A DNA stretch of 64,000 bases. Source: an uncultured Bacillota bacterium (GTDB lineage: Bacteria; Bacillota; Dehalobacteriia; UBA7702). Positions 9,394 through 18,373 of the stretch are shown here, piece by piece. The notes beneath the pieces are model-generated. The model was not told the origin of the DNA and did not search any database. It was given only the letters and a program-made list of their open reading frames with translations. The position numbers were made by a program, and so were the translations under genes. The stretch spans positions 237,940 to 301,939 of the forward strand of contig CAKUYE010000001.1 in the NCBI GenBank assembly GCA_934702375.1. The letters are read 5' to 3'. Positions within the stretch are counted from its first letter, which is position 1. Each line of letters begins with the position of its first letter.

Positions 9394-10770
9394 TTACTCT
9401 TCATGCATACGGCGAAACCGCTCCGCCCAGCCTTCCTTGTTGGACTGTTTTTCTCTGGCTACCGCCAGAGCATCTTTGGGAATATCCTTGGTAATCGTTG
9501 AACCGGCCGCAATGTAGGCACCGTCTTCCACATGTACCGGAGAAACAAGGTTCACATTACAGCCCACGAAAACATCATTTCCAATCACTGTCCGAGTTTT
9601 TTCAAAGCCATCGTAATTACAGGTAATCGTACCACAGGCGATATTGCAGCCACTGCCCACATCACTGTCGCCAATATAAGTCAGGTGCGGTAGCTTGGAG
9701 CCTTGGCCGATGGTGCTGTTTTTCACCTCAACAAAATCGCCGACCTTCACGCCATCCTTTAACTCTGTCTGAGGACGAAGATAAGCAAAAGGGCCGATAT
9801 TTCCACCGTTGCCGATGGCGGCTTCCATCGCAACGCTGCGCCAGAAATGAACATCATCACCAACCACAGCGGTATTAAGTTCGGCATCCGGGCCGATAGT
9901 GCAGTTTTTGCCAATCACTGTATGCCCTTTGATCACCGTAAAAGGCTCAATAACCGTATCCATACCAATTTCTGCCATAGGGTCAATCACCGTGGAATCC
10001 GGATCAACAATCGTTACGCCTTCGGTCATCAGCTCATTCAGCTTGCGACGGCGCAGGATATCCGTGGCTGCCGCCAACTGGATGCGATCATTGATGCCGC
10101 GTACCTCCTCAACATCATCGATGCAAAAGCCTACGGCACGGCGATTTTCTTTTCGAGCAATCGCAATGGTATCCGTGAGATATAATTCCCCCTGGTCATT
10201 ATCGGTTTGCAGCTGGAATACCGCATTCCGTAAAAAATTAAGGTCAAAGCAGTAAACACCGCTATTGATTTCTTTCACATGGCGCTCGGATTCCGATGCA
10301 TCCCTTTGTTCCACAATACGGCAAAGATCGCCCTGTTCATCCCGGAGAATACGTCCGTAGCCAAAGGGATCCTCAACAGTAGCGGTCATAACCGTAACCG
10401 CAGCTTCCTGGGTTTCATGATAATCGCACAAACGCATAAGCGTTTCACCACGCAAAAGAGGTGTATCGCCGCAAAGGACCAACACCGTACCGTTTTCACG
10501 GCCTTCAAAAGCGCTGAGACCTTCACGAACAGCATGACCGGTACCTTTTTGCTCGCGCTGCATAACAAAGGAAGTACTTCCTTCAAAAGCAGCCATAACT
10601 TCTTCTGCACCGTGGCCTACAACCGTGCAGATATCATTTCCCACGCTTTTTGCGGCATGTAAAACATAGGATAAAATCGGATGATACAATGCCTCATGAA
10701 GCACTTTTGGCAAAGCAGATTTCATTCGAGTGCCTTTTCCGGCGGCAAGAATCATAATATATCTTTTCAT
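9394..10770 (-). CDS. glmU: Bifunctional N-acetylglucosamine-1-phosphate uridyltransferase / glucosamine-1-phosphate acetyltransferase
   Basis: Provides UDP-GlcNAc for peptidoglycan and wall polymers. The N-terminal half has the nucleotidyltransferase signature LAAGKGTRM and the VLCGDTPL loop. The C-terminal half is a left-handed beta-helix acyltransferase with hexapeptide turns (IGPDAELN, VGDFVEVKNS, KLPHLTYIGD, GCNVNLVSPV). I start at the ATG at 10770 (MKRYIM), because family members place LAAGKG about seven residues in and an AAAGTGG site precedes it. An upstream in-frame ATG at 10791 would add seven residues without a ribosome site. Length is then 458. Confidence 0.96.
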   Translation of the reverse strand: MKRYIMILAAGKGTRMKSALPKVLHEALYHPILSYVLHAAKSVGNDICTVVGHGAEEVMAAFEGSTSFVMQREQKGTGHAVREGLSAFEGRENGTVLVLCGDTPLLRGETLMRLCDYHETQEAAVTVMTATVEDPFGYGRILRDEQGDLCRIVEQRDASESERHVKEINSGVYCFDLNFLRNAVFQLQTDNDQGELYLTDTIAIARKENRRAVGFCIDDVEEVRGINDRIQLAAATDILRRRKLNELMTEGVTIVDPDSTVIDPMAEIGMDTVIEPFTVIKGHTVIGKNCTIGPDAELNTAVVGDDVHFWRSVAMEAAIGNGGNIGPFAYLRPQTELKDGVKVGDFVEVKNSTIGQGSKLPHLTYIGDSDVGSGCNIACGTITCNYDGFEKTRTVIGNDVFVGCNVNLVSPVHVEDGAYIAAGSTITKDIPKDALAVAREKQSNKEGWAERFRRMHEE

Positions 10771-10886
10771 AAAAAACCACTTTCGTGCCATGGAGATCTA
10801 AGGCGCCAAAACCGCCGTAAATCGGCACGATTCCTTTTTTTACAAACTATTTTATATTATATCGCTTTTCCCCGAAAAATGCAAAT

Positions 10887-10932
10887 CAGCCGCAAAAAAC
10901 CGAGAACAAAATCTCGCCTCGGTTTGCGGCTG
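10887..10932 (-). terminator. Intrinsic terminator of spoVG
   Basis: A ten-base outer stem (10887-10896 with 10923-10932) extends through an inner CCGAG/CTCGG helix and is followed on the minus strand by ATTTTTC with a five-base T run. Confidence 0.75.
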
Positions 10933-10973
10933 AAAAATGGCACCATGAACATGAAGACCTGCAAAAAAGAGAA

Positions 10974-11264
10974 TTACTCCCCTTCTTCCACAGGAAGCCC
11001 TTCTCCCGAAGCAAGAACTTCTTCATATTTTTCCAAAATTTTCCGTTGCAAAACATCCCGCGCTTCCTGAGAAATCGGGTGTGCAATATCTCTAAATTCG
11101 CCATTTGGTGTCTTTCTGCTGGGCATCGCCACAAAAAGACCATTCTGTCCGTCAACCACTTTTACATCATGAACAACAAATGCATCATCAATGGTCACGG
11201 AAACGATCGCTCTCATTTTACCTTCCGTCAATATTCTTCGGACTCTCACATCGGTAATATTCAC
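10974..11264 (-). CDS. spoVG: Septation/RNA-binding regulator SpoVG
   Basis: Small nucleic-acid-binding regulator linked in Firmicutes to septation, sporulation and surface or virulence genes. The 96-residue product opens with NITDVRVRR and contains the conserved LFVAMPSRK stretch followed by ..FRDIAHPI. I choose the GTG at 11264, giving VNITDVRVRR, because it has a strong GAGGGGGA ribosome site seven bases upstream and matches the family start. The ATG at 11288 would add eight atypical residues (MRQRGGTI) that are simply the translated ribosome site. Its own terminator follows, before glmU. Presence of this gene does not by itself prove sporulation. Confidence 0.95.
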   Translation of the reverse strand: MNITDVRVRRILTEGKMRAIVSVTIDDAFVVHDVKVVDGQNGLFVAMPSRKTPNGEFRDIAHPISQEARDVLQRKILEKYEEVLASGEGLPVEEGE

Positions 11265-11382
11265 GATAGTTCCCCCTCTCTGCCTCAAAAAAAATTATTA
11301 TTGACATATTCAACATAAAACAAGAAATTCCTTCTTTTTCTTTTCCTTTTCTTCTTTTTTTTACAAATTATATTCATAAAAA

Positions 11383-11407
11383 GGGCTCTTGCTAAACGCA
11401 AGAGCCC
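11383..11407 (-). terminator. Intrinsic terminator downstream of ispE
   Basis: GGGCTCTTGC pairs with GCAAGAGCCC around a five-base loop. On the minus strand a TTTTT run follows directly. It closes the glnA-dapF-dapL-ispE run. Confidence 0.9.
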
Positions 11408-11427
11408 CAAAATAAATTTTGGATTTT

Positions 11428-12327
11428 TTAAAAATGGTGTTCCTGTTGCAATGCCTCATATTCCTTTTCGGTGTAAATCCCTTTAGCCAACGGATGCACA
11501 CAGAACATTTTACCCAATTCAGGTCTGGGATTTTCACGAAAACTTTTAACTGCTCCGGGGGAAACAAAAGCAAACACACTGGGACCGCTGCCGCTCATCA
11601 AATGAGGCAGAGCCAGACGATCCAATGCATCGGACAAATTTCGCAGCGAGGCATAGCGCGGGAAGGCAACCTGTTCCAGACCATTATAAAGGCCGTACAA
11701 AATCCCTTCCATGCTCCCTTGTTCCAAAGCATGAAGCATGACCTCCGGCGGTGCCTTTTCCACACCAAGTGCGATTTCGTCATATGCGTGAAAGATCTCC
11801 GGTGTAGAAACATGAAAACCACCATTAAAAAGAAGGATCTCACAATCAGGCAAAGCAGGCAAAGGATTCAGCTTTTCTCCAATGCCGGTAGCCAACATTG
11901 TCCCGCCAAAATAACAAAAAGCAATATCGGCGCCAACAGTAGCAGAAAGCCGTACGATATCCTCGGAAGAAAGCTCCAGACAAAATTGATCCTTCACAGC
12001 CCGAAGCAGAGCCGCACCGTTACCACTGCCGCCGGCAAGCCCTGCGCCTACCGGAATATTCTTTTCCACGGTAACGGAAATCTCCCCGGGGAGGTCAAAT
12101 TCGCTTTTCAGCAACTGCCACATACGGGTAATGATGTTTTTTTCCACCGGCCCAAGATCAATATCACCGCAATCCAAATGATACTGATCCTGCTCAAAAG
12201 AGATCTCCATACGATCAAAAAGAGATACCGACTGCATAATGCTGGTCAGCTCATGATAACCATCGGAACGTTTTCCTTCCACCTGCAAAAACAGATTGAT
12301 CTTTGCCGCAGAATAGTAAACAGACAT
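11428..12327 (-). CDS. ispE: 4-diphosphocytidyl-2-C-methyl-D-erythritol kinase
   Basis: GHMP-family kinase of the non-mevalonate (MEP) isoprenoid pathway. The 299 residues open with the Lys-containing first strand (YSAAKINLFLQV) and carry the glycine-rich ATP loop PVGAGLAGGSGNGAALL near residue 92 and a C-terminal MSGSGPSVFAF motif. The ATP loop has Gly-Asn-Gly where many homologues have Ser-Asp/Asn-Ala, a tolerated variation. Its ATG overlaps the dapL stop (ATGA), indicating translational coupling. It ends at a strong terminator. Confidence 0.95.
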   Translation of the reverse strand: MSVYYSAAKINLFLQVEGKRSDGYHELTSIMQSVSLFDRMEISFEQDQYHLDCGDIDLGPVEKNIITRMWQLLKSEFDLPGEISVTVEKNIPVGAGLAGGSGNGAALLRAVKDQFCLELSSEDIVRLSATVGADIAFCYFGGTMLATGIGEKLNPLPALPDCEILLFNGGFHVSTPEIFHAYDEIALGVEKAPPEVMLHALEQGSMEGILYGLYNGLEQVAFPRYASLRNLSDALDRLALPHLMSGSGPSVFAFVSPGAVKSFRENPRPELGKMFCVHPLAKGIYTEKEYEALQQEHHF

Positions 12328-13502
12328 CAGAAAGTAACCTTATCCAGCTTTTCTCTTAAACGTTGCGCAGCTTCCGCCACCCTCTCTTCGGGAAGTGTCA
12401 ATGAAATGCGGAAGTAACCTTCCCCATTGGGGCCGTAACCATTGCCGGGAGTAAGCATAACGGCAGCTCGTTCCAGCACATATTCGGAAAAGCTTTCCGA
12501 GGTAAAGCCCTGGGGCACCGGTGCCCAAAGATAGAAGGTCGCTTTCGGTTTTTCCAGCTTCCAACCAAGGGAGTTAAAAGCGTCCACCACCAGATCACGG
12601 CGGCGGGCATAGATATCATGCATCTCCTGAATGGCAGCATCCCCTTTGGCAAGGCCTTCCATGGCGGCATACTGTACAGCTTGAAAAGCGCCGGAATCCA
12701 CATTGCTCTTGTAGCGTCCCAGGGTTTCAATGACAGAAGCATTCCCAACGGCAAAGCCGATACGCCAGCCGGTCATATTAAAGGGCTTGGAGACGGAATT
12801 AAATTCAATCCCCACATCCTTTGCCCCTTCCACTTCCATAAAGCTTACGGGGACATATCCATCGTAAGAAACCTCGGAATATGCAGCATCATGGCAAATA
12901 ATAATGTCATGCTTTTTGGCAAAGGCCACGGCTTCTTCAAAAAATTCCTTTGTGGCCGTTGCGCCGGTGGGATTGTTGGGATAATTCAAAAACATCAGCT
13001 TTGCTTTATCCGCCACATCCTCAGGAACAGCGTTAAAGTCCGGTAAATAGCCGTTTTCTTCTTTCAAAGGCATATAGTAAGGTTCCCCGCCGGCCAGCAT
13101 CGTACCGATACCATATACCGGATAGCCGGGGTCGGGAACAAGATTCACATCGCCGGGATCAACATAGCAATAGTTGATATTCGCAATCCCTTCTTTAGAG
13201 CCAATCAGGGAGACCACTTCGGTTTTGGGGTCCAAAGTTACGCCAAAGCGTTTCTTATACCAATCGGCCACCGCCGTGCGAAAAGAAAGCATACCAACAG
13301 AAGATGGATACTGATGATTTACCGGATTTTTGATCTGTTCTGCCATTTTTTCTACGATAAAATCAGGGGTAGGCAAATCCGGATCTCCAATGCCAAAGCT
13401 GATAACATCAATGCCCTGCTCTTTCAATTCATCCAGCTTTTTTTCGATCCGAGCAAAGAGGTACGGTGGGATTTTTTGCATTCTTTTGGCTTGCGCTTTC
13501 AT
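12327..13502 (-). CDS. dapL: LL-diaminopimelate aminotransferase
   Basis: Class I/II PLP aminotransferase that converts tetrahydrodipicolinate directly to LL-diaminopimelate, bypassing the acylated intermediates. Seen: the N-terminal IDVISFGIGDPDLPTP, NYPNNPTGA (PLP-ring and substrate contacts), the Asp/Tyr pair in CHDAAYSEV, and the Schiff-base lysine in SVSKPFNMTGWRIG, followed by the phosphate-binding Arg. The 391-residue length fits. The assignment to DapL rather than another aspartate-type aminotransferase rests on sequence style and on dapF lying 11 bases upstream. Both feed lysine and peptidoglycan. Confidence 0.9.
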   Translation of the reverse strand: MKAQAKRMQKIPPYLFARIEKKLDELKEQGIDVISFGIGDPDLPTPDFIVEKMAEQIKNPVNHQYPSSVGMLSFRTAVADWYKKRFGVTLDPKTEVVSLIGSKEGIANINYCYVDPGDVNLVPDPGYPVYGIGTMLAGGEPYYMPLKEENGYLPDFNAVPEDVADKAKLMFLNYPNNPTGATATKEFFEEAVAFAKKHDIIICHDAAYSEVSYDGYVPVSFMEVEGAKDVGIEFNSVSKPFNMTGWRIGFAVGNASVIETLGRYKSNVDSGAFQAVQYAAMEGLAKGDAAIQEMHDIYARRRDLVVDAFNSLGWKLEKPKATFYLWAPVPQGFTSESFSEYVLERAAVMLTPGNGYGPNGEGYFRISLTLPEERVAEAAQRLREKLDKVTF

Positions 13503-13513
13503 ATCTAATCTCC

Positions 13514-14359
13514 TTATTCACAATATTCGTAAACACCCTTTGCGACAAAGGCAACCGGGCCGGTCATAATCACGTGGTCATTTTCATTCCAGAGACAATG
13601 GAGGTCACCGCCGGAGAGGTGTACCGTAAGTTCGCGACCGGTATAACCGTTAAGCACCGAAGCCACCGTCGCCGCGCAAGCACCGGTACCGCAGGCAAGG
13701 GTCTCACCGCAGCCGCGTTCATACACCCGCACCTTGATCTCATGATCGCTGAGAATTTCTACAAATTCCACATTCGTCTTTTCCGGGAACATGGGATCGG
13801 CCTCCAATGTCGGGCCAAGCTCACAGAAGGGTGCATCTTCCAGCTTTTTCCAGAAAGTCACGACATGAGGGTTCCCCATGGAGACACAGCTTAATTCGAT
13901 TTCGCCAAAAGCGGACATATAAGGATAGCCAATGGCTCTGGGGTCGCCGATGTTTACCGGAATCGCCGAAGGATCCAAACGGGGAACCCCCATATCTACA
14001 TCCACTTTCTCGACACTATCACCGTCAAAAATCAAGTGGGGACGGATCATTCCGGCATCGGTTTCCACTTTCATATCGGTTTTTTCAACAAAACCGTTTT
14101 CATAAACAAAGGCAGAGAAACAACGAATGCCGTTACCGCACATCTGGGCATAAGTACCGTCACTATTGATAATGCGCATCCGGATATCAAAAATTTCCGA
14201 AGGTAAAACCAACAATACACCATCGGCACCAATGCCAAAATGGCGATCGCAAACTTTACGGGCAAAATCACTCAAATCTTCGGGCAACTCATGGTGAATA
14301 CCATCGAGAATGATAAAATCATTGCCCAAGCCATTCATTTTTGTAAATTCGATTTTCAA
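13514..14359 (-). CDS. dapF: Diaminopimelate epimerase
   Basis: Interconverts LL- and meso-diaminopimelate with a two-cysteine, cofactor-free mechanism. Both catalytic cysteines are visible, in MCGNGIRC (near residue 73) and in ACGTGACA (near 219). The N-terminal MNGLGNDFI and the central GNPHVV motif are intact. The 281 residues are full length. It is placed between glnA (32 bases upstream) and dapL (11 bases downstream), a lysine/wall-precursor run that starts with glutamine synthetase. Confidence 0.96.
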   Translation of the reverse strand: MKIEFTKMNGLGNDFIILDGIHHELPEDLSDFARKVCDRHFGIGADGVLLVLPSEIFDIRMRIINSDGTYAQMCGNGIRCFSAFVYENGFVEKTDMKVETDAGMIRPHLIFDGDSVEKVDVDMGVPRLDPSAIPVNIGDPRAIGYPYMSAFGEIELSCVSMGNPHVVTFWKKLEDAPFCELGPTLEADPMFPEKTNVEFVEILSDHEIKVRVYERGCGETLACGTGACAATVASVLNGYTGRELTVHLSGGDLHCLWNENDHVIMTGPVAFVAKGVYEYCE

Positions 14360-14391
14360 AGGACGAGACCTCCGTTTTCATAAAATTACTA

Positions 14392-15726
14392 TCAATATTT
14401 GGCCAAGTATTGGTCGATTTCCCAGGGAGTTACACAACTGCGGAAAGCATCATATTCTTTTTGCTTTGCATCCACAAAACAACGCAGCACATGTTCACCG
14501 AGAGCAGCCTTTACAACATCATCTTCAAGGAGGCATTCCACCGCTTCTCTGAGCGAGCCGGGCAGGCAATCGATCCCCCGTGCCTTCCGTTCCGCGGCCG
14601 AAAGCTCATAAAGGTTAAAGTCGCAGCTTTCCGGCGGAGTAATTTTGCTGCGAATACCATCCAACCCGGCAGCCAGCATTACAGCCTCGGCAAGGTAAGG
14701 ATTGGCACAGGGATCCGGAGAACGCAGCTCTACTCTGGTGGACTGACCGCGTTTGGCCGGAATACGTACAAGAGGACTGCGGTTTTTACCGGACCAGGCA
14801 ATGTATACCGGAGCTTCGTAACCGCTAATCAATCGCTTATAGGAGTTTACCACCGGATTGGTAATGGCGGTGATGGCTTTGGCGTGTTTTAAAAGACCAC
14901 CTACATAATAATATGCAATATCCGAAAGACCGTCCTTACCATTGGGGTCATAAAATACATTTTTTCCATTGAGATCACTGAGGCTCATATTCATATGCAT
15001 ACCACTGCCGGCAATGCCGTAGATCGGCTTCGGCATAAAGGTTGCATGAAGGCCATGGCTTTGAGCCACGCGATGCACCACCAGCTTAAAAGTTTGGATA
15101 CGGTCGGCAGCGGAAAGTGCTTCATCGTATTTAAAATCAATTTCATGCTGACCGGGAGCGCATTCGTGGTGGGAAGCTTCCACTTCAAAGCCCATATCCT
15201 CCAAAGCCGCTACCATTTTGCGCCGGGCATAGGAGCCTTGATCCACCGGGGAGATATCAAAATAACCGGCATGGTCATTGGTTTCCAAGGTAGGGGCACC
15301 GTCTTCTCCCACATGGAAAAGGAAAAATTCCGCTTCCGGTCCGATATTCAGGGTAAAGCCCATTTCCTTTGCATCATCCAGAGCTTTTTTCAGCACAAAA
15401 CGGGGATCGCCGATAAAGGGTTCACCGTGATCGTTATAAACATTACAGATCAATCGGGCGATGGGGCCGTCGGAATAATCCCAGGGGAAAGTCTGCCAGG
15501 TATCAAAATCCGGCTTCAGATACATATCGCTTTCTTCAATACGAGCAAAACCGTCTACGGAAGAACCATCGAACATGATCTCGCCGTTAAGGGCTTTTTC
15601 CAGCTGAGATACGGGGAGGCTTACATTTTTCAGAATACCGAAGATATCACTGAATTGCATCCGTACAAAACGGATATTATGTTCCTTGACCTCCGCCATA
15701 ATTTGTTCTGCTGTATATTTCGCCAT
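14392..15726 (-). CDS. glnA: Glutamine synthetase, type I
   Basis: ATP-dependent ligation of ammonia to glutamate. The 444 residues match the shorter Firmicute (GSI-alpha) form, which is controlled by feedback inhibition and not by adenylylation. Seen: the N-terminal MQFSDIFG beta-grasp segment, the DGSSVDGF latch, metal-binding EAEFFLF, GSGMHMNMSL, the glutamate-gating YEAPVYIAWSGKNRSPLVRIP region (in parts) and the C-terminal NPYLAEAVMLAAGLDGI. GGAGGTG precedes the ATG. No clear GlnR/TnrA box was found upstream. A terminator hairpin at 15808-15828 isolates it from minus-strand read-through from lgt. Confidence 0.96.
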   Translation of the reverse strand: MAKYTAEQIMAEVKEHNIRFVRMQFSDIFGILKNVSLPVSQLEKALNGEIMFDGSSVDGFARIEESDMYLKPDFDTWQTFPWDYSDGPIARLICNVYNDHGEPFIGDPRFVLKKALDDAKEMGFTLNIGPEAEFFLFHVGEDGAPTLETNDHAGYFDISPVDQGSYARRKMVAALEDMGFEVEASHHECAPGQHEIDFKYDEALSAADRIQTFKLVVHRVAQSHGLHATFMPKPIYGIAGSGMHMNMSLSDLNGKNVFYDPNGKDGLSDIAYYYVGGLLKHAKAITAITNPVVNSYKRLISGYEAPVYIAWSGKNRSPLVRIPAKRGQSTRVELRSPDPCANPYLAEAVMLAAGLDGIRSKITPPESCDFNLYELSAAERKARGIDCLPGSLREAVECLLEDDVVKAALGEHVLRCFVDAKQKEYDAFRSCVTPWEIDQYLAKY

Positions 15727-15807
15727 AAAAGCACCTCCGAAAATAATCGATACTTAAAAAAATTCTTTTTTATGAAAAAATATTTAATTAATATTATACT
15801 ATAAAAA

Positions 15808-15828
15808 ATCCCCCTTGAAAAGGGGAAT
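15808..15828 (-). terminator. Intrinsic terminator upstream of glnA
   Basis: On the minus strand TCCCCTT pairs with AAGGGGGA and is followed by six T residues. It would stop read-through from lgt just before a TATAAT-like -10 of glnA near 15789-15794. Confidence 0.6.
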
Positions 15829-15889
15829 TTCCCTCATATTTTCGCCTTCCCTTGCTTATATTGATACAAAGACCAAAACGAGGTATCTT

Positions 15890-16375
15890 ATGAGTAAACG
15901 AAATCATCACCGCAACGGCGGCGGTATCAATGTGAACGATCTTGCCGAAGCTTTGACCCGAAACGGCTGGCAACAGCCGACACCGGGAGGAAATCATCCG
16001 GGGCAGATGCCCAATAACCAGGGATTCACCGGAATGAATATGGGGAATCCCATGGGAAGCAATCAACTTTCCAACAATCTTGGAGCATTAGGGAGTCTGC
16101 TAGGGGCCGTTGGCGGCGGTCAACCGCAAATGCCCATGGGCGGCGGTGGTATGCCCGCAATGCCAATGTCCGGGGGTATGCCCCAAATGAATAATGCCAT
16201 GCCGCAAATGCCTATGGGCGGGGGTATGCCCCAAATGCCCATGCCGGGCATGATGCCTCAACATCTCCAGCAACAACAGCTTCAGCAACAAAGACAAACG
16301 CCCCCACACCAAACCACTGATATCGATCTGATAAAAAGCCTGTTTCAAGAGATTCTGAAACTGCTAAAGGAAAAA
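15890..16375 (+). CDS. Met/Gly/Pro/Gln-rich protein of unknown function
   Basis: About 162 residues from the ATG at 15890, chosen because GAGGT lies seven bases before it. A start at 15815 would add 25 residues without a ribosome site. The first ~35 residues are Asn/His/Gly rich and include a possible short helix (VNDLAEALTRNGW). Residues ~60-125 are a low-complexity tract of MPM/MPQ/GGGM repeats with over 20 methionines. A polyglutamine stretch follows, then a C-terminal amphipathic helix (DLIKSLFQEILKLL). There is no signal peptide. Such composition suits a coat-like, condensate-forming or metal-binding protein, but no homologue is recognised. It is divergent from glnA. Confidence 0.65.
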
Positions 16376-16393
16376 TAAACCGGGCCGAGAAAC

Positions 16394-16433
16394 ATCAGCC
16401 GCCGATGCTTTGCAAAAGTGCATCGACGGCTGA
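16394..16433. terminator. Hairpin between the Met-rich gene and lgt
   Basis: ATCAGCCG and CGATGC pair with GCATCG and CGGCTGAT across one mismatch. TTT follows on the right. Both flanks are only weakly T-rich, so it is probably a shared terminator for these convergent genes. Confidence 0.55.
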
Positions 16434-16448
16434 TTTCCGTTATCATTC

Positions 16449-17261
16449 CTATTTTTTTCGTTTTTTCTTATTGCGGTTCTTTTTCTTTGAACCGGCAGAC
16501 GTTTCCTTTCGCATATCCGGTTCTACCGCCGGTGACTTTCGATTGCGATACCAAAGCAAAAAGGAAGCGATCACAAAAAGGCAAAGACTCAGAACCTGAG
16601 CCTGGCGCAACGGGCCAATCATCAAACTATCGGTACGCAAGCCTTCGATAAAGAACCTGCCAAAGGAATATACAATAAAGTATATGCAGGTCACATTACC
16701 GGTACGCTTCATTTTCGGAAAAAGCTTTAGCAACAAGAAGAACAAAAGCAGATCCCAGATGGATTCATATAAAAAAGTAGGATGGTGCAAATACACATCA
16801 TCGGGAACATGGATTCCCCAAGGCAGATTCGTTACGCTGCCATAAGCTTCCCCGTTAAAGAAATTACCCCAACGGCCAATAGCTTGTCCCAAAGCAAGAG
16901 ACGGCGCAATACAGTCTAAAATACCAAAGGCGTCGATCTTGTAAATACGGCAGGTAATAAAAACTGCCAGAAAACCGCCGAGAACGCCACCGTGAATGGC
17001 CAAACCACCTTGCCAGGTTTGAAGAATCTTAATCGGATCGGCACTGTACATATCCCAATTAAAAAAAACATAATACAATCTGGCACCAATAACAGCACAG
17101 GGGATCAATACTAAAAAAATCGTCCAGAGCTGATCCAGATCATAACCGCGTTTTTTCGCAAAATGCTGCGACAGGAAAACACCAAGGACAAAAGCAATAC
17201 TGATCAGAATACCATACCAATACACCGGCCAGGAACCGATGGTAAATGCGATAGGACTCAT
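16449..17261 (-). CDS. lgt: Prolipoprotein diacylglyceryl transferase
   Basis: Membrane enzyme that transfers diacylglycerol from phosphatidylglycerol to the lipobox cysteine of prolipoproteins, such as the one at 8081. The 270 residues contain about seven membrane helices and the Lgt signature (AIGRWGNFFNGEAYG) near residue 130, an upstream HGGVLGG substrate-site histidine and a C-terminal Arg-containing FIEGLR motif. The final ~25 residues form a very basic tail (KKKNRNKKKRKK) expected to lie in the cytoplasm. It is a single gene convergent with the Met-rich gene. Confidence 0.95.
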   Translation of the reverse strand: MSPIAFTIGSWPVYWYGILISIAFVLGVFLSQHFAKKRGYDLDQLWTIFLVLIPCAVIGARLYYVFFNWDMYSADPIKILQTWQGGLAIHGGVLGGFLAVFITCRIYKIDAFGILDCIAPSLALGQAIGRWGNFFNGEAYGSVTNLPWGIHVPDDVYLHHPTFLYESIWDLLLFFLLLKLFPKMKRTGNVTCIYFIVYSFGRFFIEGLRTDSLMIGPLRQAQVLSLCLFVIASFLLWYRNRKSPAVEPDMRKETSAGSKKKNRNKKKRKK

Positions 17262-17428
17262 AACTTACCTCCGTTAATTATATATAGTTTACCAAAAACG
17301 GCCTTTTCTTTCAACCGTTTTCCATCAATACGAAAAAAATTCAAAAATATCGATTTTCACCATTGACCTTTCACCTGGTTTAACCTTTATAATGTATTTG
17401 TAGAAATGGGATTTTACGGAGGGAAACA

Positions 17429-18373
17429 ATGGATACCAATAAAAAGGGCGTATTGCTCTGCCTGATTTCGGCATTTTGCTATGCGCTGGGGCCTATCATC
17501 GGCAAACTTCTTTTTCAAATCGGCTTGCCCTGGCAGGTTGTGGCACCGGTACGAGGAATGATCCCCGGGATATTATTGTTGCTTTACGGTCTGATTTTTT
17601 CACGGCAGATCTTTCAAATCAAAAAGGAACACCTCAAATGGTTCATTCTCAACGGCATCTGCTTTGGCCTTATTTCTGTCTGCAATTATTGCTCAATTTA
17701 CTATATCAATGCTTCCGTCGCCACGGTTCTTCTCTACACGCTGCCGGTATTTACCGTAATATTAAGCCGATTTATGCTCAATGAACGATTCTCACCGGTA
17801 AAAATCATCGCTACATCCCTGGTTTTTGGCGGCGTGGTCTGCATCATCAACCTGACCGATATCAATGCTATCGCTGCTCAGCCGGAGCTGAAAATCCTGG
17901 GAATTCCTTCGGTCATTTTCGGCATTGTGATCGGCTTGCTGAGCGGCCTTTTAAGTGCTCTTTATACAATCTTTACCAGAAAGCTGAATCAATATTACGA
18001 AGGCTGGACCGTAAATTCCTGGTGCTATTTCATGGGTTTCCCCGTTTTCTTTTTCGTGGGCATCAATCCCATCGTAAAATTTTCATGGGAACCTTCATTG
18101 GTATTCTTTTTATTTATCATGGCATTGATCGGTTTGGCAGCATATTCCCTTTATGCCGTCAGTATGCACTATATTGATGCCGGAAAAGCCAGTCTCCTCG
18201 TCACCTTAGATCCGGTAATGAGCGTAACGATGTCCGTTTTGATTTTAGGAGAAAATCTTTCCCTGCTGCAATGGTTCGGCTGTATTTTAGTCGCTGCCGG
18301 TATTGTATTTATGGAAAAAGGGCAATCTTTGCTGCTTAAAATCTTACCGCAAAAGGAGGATACGAAAACATGA
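17429..18373 (+). CDS. EamA/DMT-family transporter
   Basis: A 314-residue polytopic protein with ten predicted helices arranged as two EamA repeats (first ~8-140, second ~155-300), the architecture of drug/metabolite and amino-acid exporters. Conserved features include Tyr-Ala-Leu-Gly-Pro in helix 1 and the helix 4-5 Thr-Leu-Pro motif (YTLPVFTVILSRF) followed by NERF. A ribosome site, GGAGGG, precedes the ATG. A TTGACC/TATAAT pair at 17363-17393 with a long 19-base spacer may be its promoter. The stop overlaps the next EamA gene by four bases, so the pair probably works together, possibly as a heterodimer. The substrate is unknown. Confidence 0.85.
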   Translation: MDTNKKGVLLCLISAFCYALGPIIGKLLFQIGLPWQVVAPVRGMIPGILLLLYGLIFSRQIFQIKKEHLKWFILNGICFGLISVCNYCSIYYINASVATVLLYTLPVFTVILSRFMLNERFSPVKIIATSLVFGGVVCIINLTDINAIAAQPELKILGIPSVIFGIVIGLLSGLLSALYTIFTRKLNQYYEGWTVNSWCYFMGFPVFFFVGINPIVKFSWEPSLVFFLFIMALIGLAAYSLYAVSMHYIDAGKASLLVTLDPVMSVTMSVLILGENLSLLQWFGCILVAAGIVFMEKGQSLLLKILPQKEDTKT

